Part shown: in pieces, positions 59,194 to 64,000 of the stretch | Layout: each line of letters begins with the position of its first letter | Position numbering within the stretch: position 1 is the first letter of the stretch | Source of the DNA: Cannabis sativa | Taxonomy: Eukaryota; Streptophyta; Magnoliopsida; Rosales; Cannabaceae | Length of the DNA: 64,000 bases | Direction: 5' to 3' | Assembly: GCF_029168945.1 (NCBI RefSeq) | Contig: NC_083607.1 | Span: 30,179,257 to 30,243,256 of the forward strand | Made by a program: the position numbers and the translations under genes | The notes under the pieces: model-generated | The model's database searches: none | Told to the model about the DNA's origin: nothing | The model's input: only the letters and a program-made list of their open reading frames with translations

Positions 59194-62100
59194 TAATTGA
59201 TTTACTTGCAAGAAATTTGGACTTTAAAACGATTGTTTGTATGTTCTTTGGATGGTATCATGTTGTATTGAGTGTTATTTGATGATTGATTGATGTTTGT
59301 AAATTTTCGTGAAAAATAATTGCGATTTAGTTTCTAAAATTATTTTTATTGGATAGTATGGAAAAAATTAAGCAAGTTAGGCTTTTACAAAACTCAATTT
59401 CGATTTTATTTGAATTAGTTATGAATTTTTGAAGATTTTGAAAAAATCGGGGCTCTGCTGAAATTTTCCTGCGATCGCAAATCTGTCCGTACAGTTCACA
59501 ATTTTTTCGTTTTTCTTCGATTTTTCATGCTTTTTCATGGAATTAACTTCCGATTTTTGGTATAGTTTTGTATTTATACTATTACTATTCCTAATTCAAT
59601 TCTAATTATCTTTTGAATTAATTTAATATTTTTTAAATTTAATTCAAGATATTAGTGTAATTTGAATTTGAATAGAATTAGTATCTATCTTCTTGCTTAA
59701 AAATCTATCTTATTTTAAAATTTGATTATATCTTATCTTATTTTAAATTTAAAAATAAGATATTTATAATCATGTAATTTTTAAATGATATAAGATATTT
59801 TGCTATTTTTTTTTTTAATTTTGTTATTTTATTTATTTAAATTACATTTAAAATTTGAAAAAGATATTTATTTATCTTTTCTAATTTTTTATTTAATTTT
59901 TATTTATAAAATAACATTTAAAATTTAAAAGTAGTTAGCAAATTTTTGAAATGATATTTAGGTTGGTTGAAACCTAATTTTTCAAAAATTGTAGGTTTAA
60001 TTTTAAATTTAAATTTTTTTAAAATTTCGAATTTTTCAAATTTTTTTTAAATTTTCCAAATTTTTTTATTATTTAATTAATTATTTTCGATATTAAATAT
60101 TTAATTTAAAATTAAATAAATCCTACATCCAACTATCCAGCTAACCTTGTTGTAGGAGTATGTGTTTTAGCTTGTTTGTAAGTTTTCAAAACCTATTATT
60201 ACTTGATTGCAAATAGCCATGGTTACTTTTTGCCAGATCTATTGATCTGATGGCTCCCTTGGTCAAGTTAATAATTTGTAACAGGTATATTTACAATCTT
60301 CTTTCATCTGTGTATGACCTAGCAACATGATAGGATCCATCCAAAGTGTGCCTGTGTGAGCCTATGTGTTTATTTTATTATATAGATGCATATAGGTTGT
60401 TGTTGCTAAAATAAATTATCATAGTTCTTGATAGAATTTATTTAGGCCCATTTAGTTATTGGGCTTATTCAATTAATAACAGTTGTTCATATTAAGGTTA
60501 AATTCCTCTCTTTTGGGCCTTGTGTGAGAGTTGGGAGCCATAGAAGTGGGTACGACATACTGAACCCAGCACCCGCTCACATGAACCACCCCAATTGTGA
60601 AGGCCCATTTGCCTGATTTGAATGACTGTACTAGGTTAATTAAACTAGTTTAACCTAATAAAATTGATTAGCAACATAATTAATTTCATTTATTTTGAAA
60701 TTAATTTAAGAAAATTATAGTTTAAAGAATTTTTTATTCTAAGCTAAACTATATGTATTTTCTTGTATTTAATTAAATATAGAATTATAACCATCTAGAT
60801 TCTTTCTGGAACTTAATTTAAATTTTTCATTAAATATTCTTATTTAAGTTGATATTTAGTTATCTACAACTAACAAACTTAAATCTGAATATATTTTGAA
60901 TTTCAAATTTCAAAATTAAGTTGAGGAATTTTAGGCATTGGTTATTAAGATTCTTTAGATATTTTTTAAGTTAATATCTTTTTGAATATTAACTTGAAAT
61001 GGAATATTTTCAAATTAAGTGGTTACAACTTAATTTTTTTTAATTTAATTAAATTTAAATTTGAAAAATATTTAGGTTCTAGATTTTTTCTAATACAACC
61101 TAAATTAGATATTTTTTCAAATTTTGTGGAAAAGATACTTAGTCAAATAAGATATTTTCTAGATAATTATTTCTAGACTACTTATTATTTCTAATATTTA
61201 CAAGGAAAATATTATACATTGTGAAATTAATTATTTATATAACTAATTTTGGTACAATTTATTTTTAGTATATTTTTCCTAGTATTAAACTAGAGATTAA
61301 TAATTAAGCCTTCTCTACACTTAATTATTTATTTCTTGAATTTAATACATTTAATTAATTTGAAAATTAAATATCTAAGTTGATTTTTATCATCATACTT
61401 AAATATTTCTTTTCATGACATTTAATTAAATAGAAAATTATTTTTAGTTGAAATTTATTTTTTCAACTAAATTTAAATAATTTTCAAAATATATTTTTTC
61501 TTTATTTTATTAATCAAATTTCGAAATTGCATTTCTTAAATGCTGGAATTTCGAATTTTATTTGAAAAATAGATTAAGTTGCAAATTAATTATTTATTTT
61601 AATTAATTCTTGGATCAACTTAAATCAATGATTTTTTCATTTATTGATTAATTTAAAATAAATTGAATTAAAGTATATTATTAGAAATTGAATTAATTAG
61701 TCAAAGGAAAATCTAGATAGATGATATTTTTGCTTGAAGTATTTTTCTAGTGTATTTAATTAAATAGAAAATTAATATTTAAGTTGATTTTCATCATCAT
61801 ACTTAAGTATTTGAAATTTTTCTTATATATTTAATTAAATAGGAAAATTATATTTTTTGTTGTAAATTAATTTTATTAATTAATTTTGGGCCAGCATTAA
61901 ATTAGAATAATTTTTCCAGGATTTATTTTTTATTTTAACATGCAATTTCGAAAATTGTATTCTTAAATACTTTAATTTTTCAAAATGCAATATATATTTA
62001 TAGAAAATCAATTTGAGTTGTAAATTAATTTAAATTAATTTTGTAACAACTTAAATTGAATATTTTTCTAAATATTTATTGGAAATTATTACTAAGATGG

Positions 62101-64000
62101 AAATAATTCATATTATTTCATATCCATCTAAGTAAAATTTATAAATATTAAATTAAAATTTATATTTAGAATTTTTCATTCTAAATTGGAAATTTTAAAT
62201 AAATATATATTTAAAATAAATAGATTAAATAAAGAGAATCAAAGAAAATACAACTCACTTTAAATAATGAGCTTGATTATTATTAAGATATTCGATCTCC
62301 ATTGTTGGTCTTACAAAAGTTAAATGTTTTCAATATAACCTCGAGACGCTAGACTTCGTCCCCCTATGGATGGTTATTCGTTGAACGCATTTAACACCGT
62401 AAGATTTCATTTGATAAGTGTTTTGTGAGTTTTCGTCTCTATTTAGACTCTCCCCTACGGTGACTACTTAGAGATAAACTCATAAAACATGAAACAATGG
62501 TGGAAGCTCATAAAATGAGAATAACCTTGACTCTCGCCTACCGAGACAACGTTGGATTCTTATTTTGATCGAATAAAAGGTTGCTAGAATGGTTTCTATT
62601 TTAGATGAGCTGACAACTCTATTCAATAAATGATGCTTTGAGTCTCGCCTATCGGGACACTGTATCAGTTTGTTGAAAACCTTGGAAATTATTTAGGATT
62701 GTATGTTCTAGTATTTTCACTAGTCATTCCTACTTGCTATATGTTTATAATTTCTGAATTGTGTATGAATTTATATTGAACTATGTTATTTTCTGTTATT
62801 AAGTTGTAGTTTAATTTCGAATCTTCATTGTTAGTCTAACATGTTTGTTTTTCTAATGAGATAAATCCCTAATGGATTTTCACCATTAGACATACATAAT
62901 AGTGTAAGATCTCGAAAGATAAGTATTGTATATGCGACATCTAACTGTTCATCAATTGATGACACCTTAGACTAGTATTTTTACAATATGAAACAAGAAG
63001 ATTACATAAATAAGATTATTGTGTCTTTCGCTAATCGAAGCATCGTTGGATTCTTATTTATAAACGAAAGTTTCCTAATTCCTCTTAGCTTATTCATTTC
63101 GAATTAGCTCCATAATATATCATTGGATGAATGGTCTATAAATTATTTCATGTCATTATATTTTCTCTTAAGAAATTAAATGACGCATATGATTATAATC
63201 CCGAAATTCTATTCCCAATTGATATAAATCCTCAATCTTAGAAATCTCCTACTTGTATGGGCAAATCTGACTTAGAGTTTGTATTAGTAGTGGTGGTCCA
63301 AGATAGAATTACTCATTATATTTGGTATAAATTTAAGTCTTTGACTTTAATTTTCGATTCCAAACAGAAATTTTCTTATATTTCTAATTCCATAATACAA
63401 TACAGATACACTTTCTCAAGTGTTCAACATCCATCTTCTATTAATGGATTAAAACTGTATGAAATATGAGTTAGGTATTCTGTGACCAGGATCCACTTGC
63501 AGTATTCTAAAAACTCTTTGATGTAACTAAACCTATGTCATCAAAAGACACTACCATTTTTTTTAATCTATGGCATTTGTATCTTGTTCATAGTGGATTT
63601 GACAAGATCAATCTCTGCAAAGAGTTAATATGCCTATATCCACTGAAAGTAATTCATCTCATTCGCAGATGGATGTACATTCAGGGGTGGATATGAGTTT
63701 TTCGTTGTATTCTTAAAACGATAACTCTAGATTATACCTTTTAGCAAGAAATTTGAAATGTTTGAAAAATTTCATTAATTTCTAGCAATGGTTAATACCA
63801 TTAAGGTAAGTGGTTAAAGATCTTGCGAACTGATAGGGGTGGAGAAATAGTTAGTAGATATGCAGTTCAAAGATCATTAAATTGATTTTTGAATTATATC
63901 CAAACTTACCTCCCCAGAAATTTCGAGTTGCATATTGATGATTAGTTACTAGTCGTTGCCTAATTCCTTCTATGGTAATACAATTTCAGAATGATGTAAT
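59194..64000 (+). other. Leader and interior of the plus-strand large element
   Basis: Non-coding. It lacks the GC-rich block of its sisters (59440-59520 is only mildly mixed). Leader module at 60493-60620 (GAGAGTTGGGAGCC, GGGTACGACATAC). Long AT-rich tract 60640-62250. CTCTCGCC-type motifs at 62528-62549, 62640-62661 and, more decayed, 63022-63044. Small frames (60982-61176, 63257-63469) show no family. Confidence 0.75.

Larger units (their letters stand above)
57351..64000 (+). mobile_element. Large gag-less LTR element, plus strand, running off the window
   Basis: 5' LTR 57351-59174, primer site 59177-59193, AT-rich leader with family modules (60493-60620; motifs at 62528, 62640, 63022), GGGGTGGA motifs at 63682 and 63830. 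The position where the nested sister has gag (about 3.8 kb after the primer site) holds a third copy of the repeated motif and no gag. The 3' part is outside the window. Confidence 0.88.

Overview
This window is plant nuclear DNA: a dense, AT-rich nest of transposable elements in which I see no intact host gene. Ty3/gypsy lineages (chromovirus, Tat-like, Athila-like), CACTA transposon ends, TG...CA long terminal repeats (LTRs) with 5-bp target duplications, and initiator-tRNA-type primer sites all point to a flowering plant, most likely a eudicot with a repeat-rich genome. The species cannot be fixed from sequence alone.

Layout. 1-18575: a minus-strand Ty3/gypsy chromovirus of Tekay/Del type, with broken gag-protease-RT-RNase H-integrase-chromodomain coding (1057-5589). 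Its gag is interrupted in the third codon by a complete 10.25-kb element (5590-15839, target duplication GAGGG) that has LTRs and gag but no pol. The rest of the host element (gag start, leader, primer site, 5' LTR) follows at 15840-18575. 18576-18935: an unrecognised sequence with an open frame. 18936-27411: a decayed relative of the gag-only element, carrying a 5S rRNA-derived (Cassandra-like) insert and a 2.25-kb solo LTR. 27412-35859: probable remains of a plus-strand Tat-lineage element: a gag-like frame split by a solo LTR with target duplication CCTTC, a spliced antisense ORF (34236 down to 31497), and a 3' LTR. 35880-38804: the 5' half of an Athila-like element on the minus strand (LTR, tRNA-Asp-type primer site, gag-like region, protease). 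38805-44478: two CACTA ends flanking an RNase H (RVT_3) pseudogene that is itself split by a second copy of the 2.25-kb solo LTR; the second CACTA keeps the N-terminal transposase exon. 44479-57350: a Tat-like LTR interrupted by another large gag-less element (45448 onward), whose LTR contains a young 4.07-kb non-autonomous LTR element (45900-49967) and whose interior is cut by a further Tat-like LTR at 56716. 57351-64000: a plus-strand copy of the same large family, running off the window.

The unifying feature is one large-derivative LTR family (LTR about 1.8-1.9 kb) represented by four long copies and one solo LTR. Only one copy has gag, and none shows pol in this window. The copies nevertheless share non-coding modules: a variant primer site, a repeated CTCTCGCCTAAACGGGACA-type motif just upstream of gag, a leader block around GGGTACGACATAC, and scattered GGGGTGGA motifs. 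These are the best candidates here for undescribed cis-acting RNA or DNA signals used by a family that must borrow its replication proteins.
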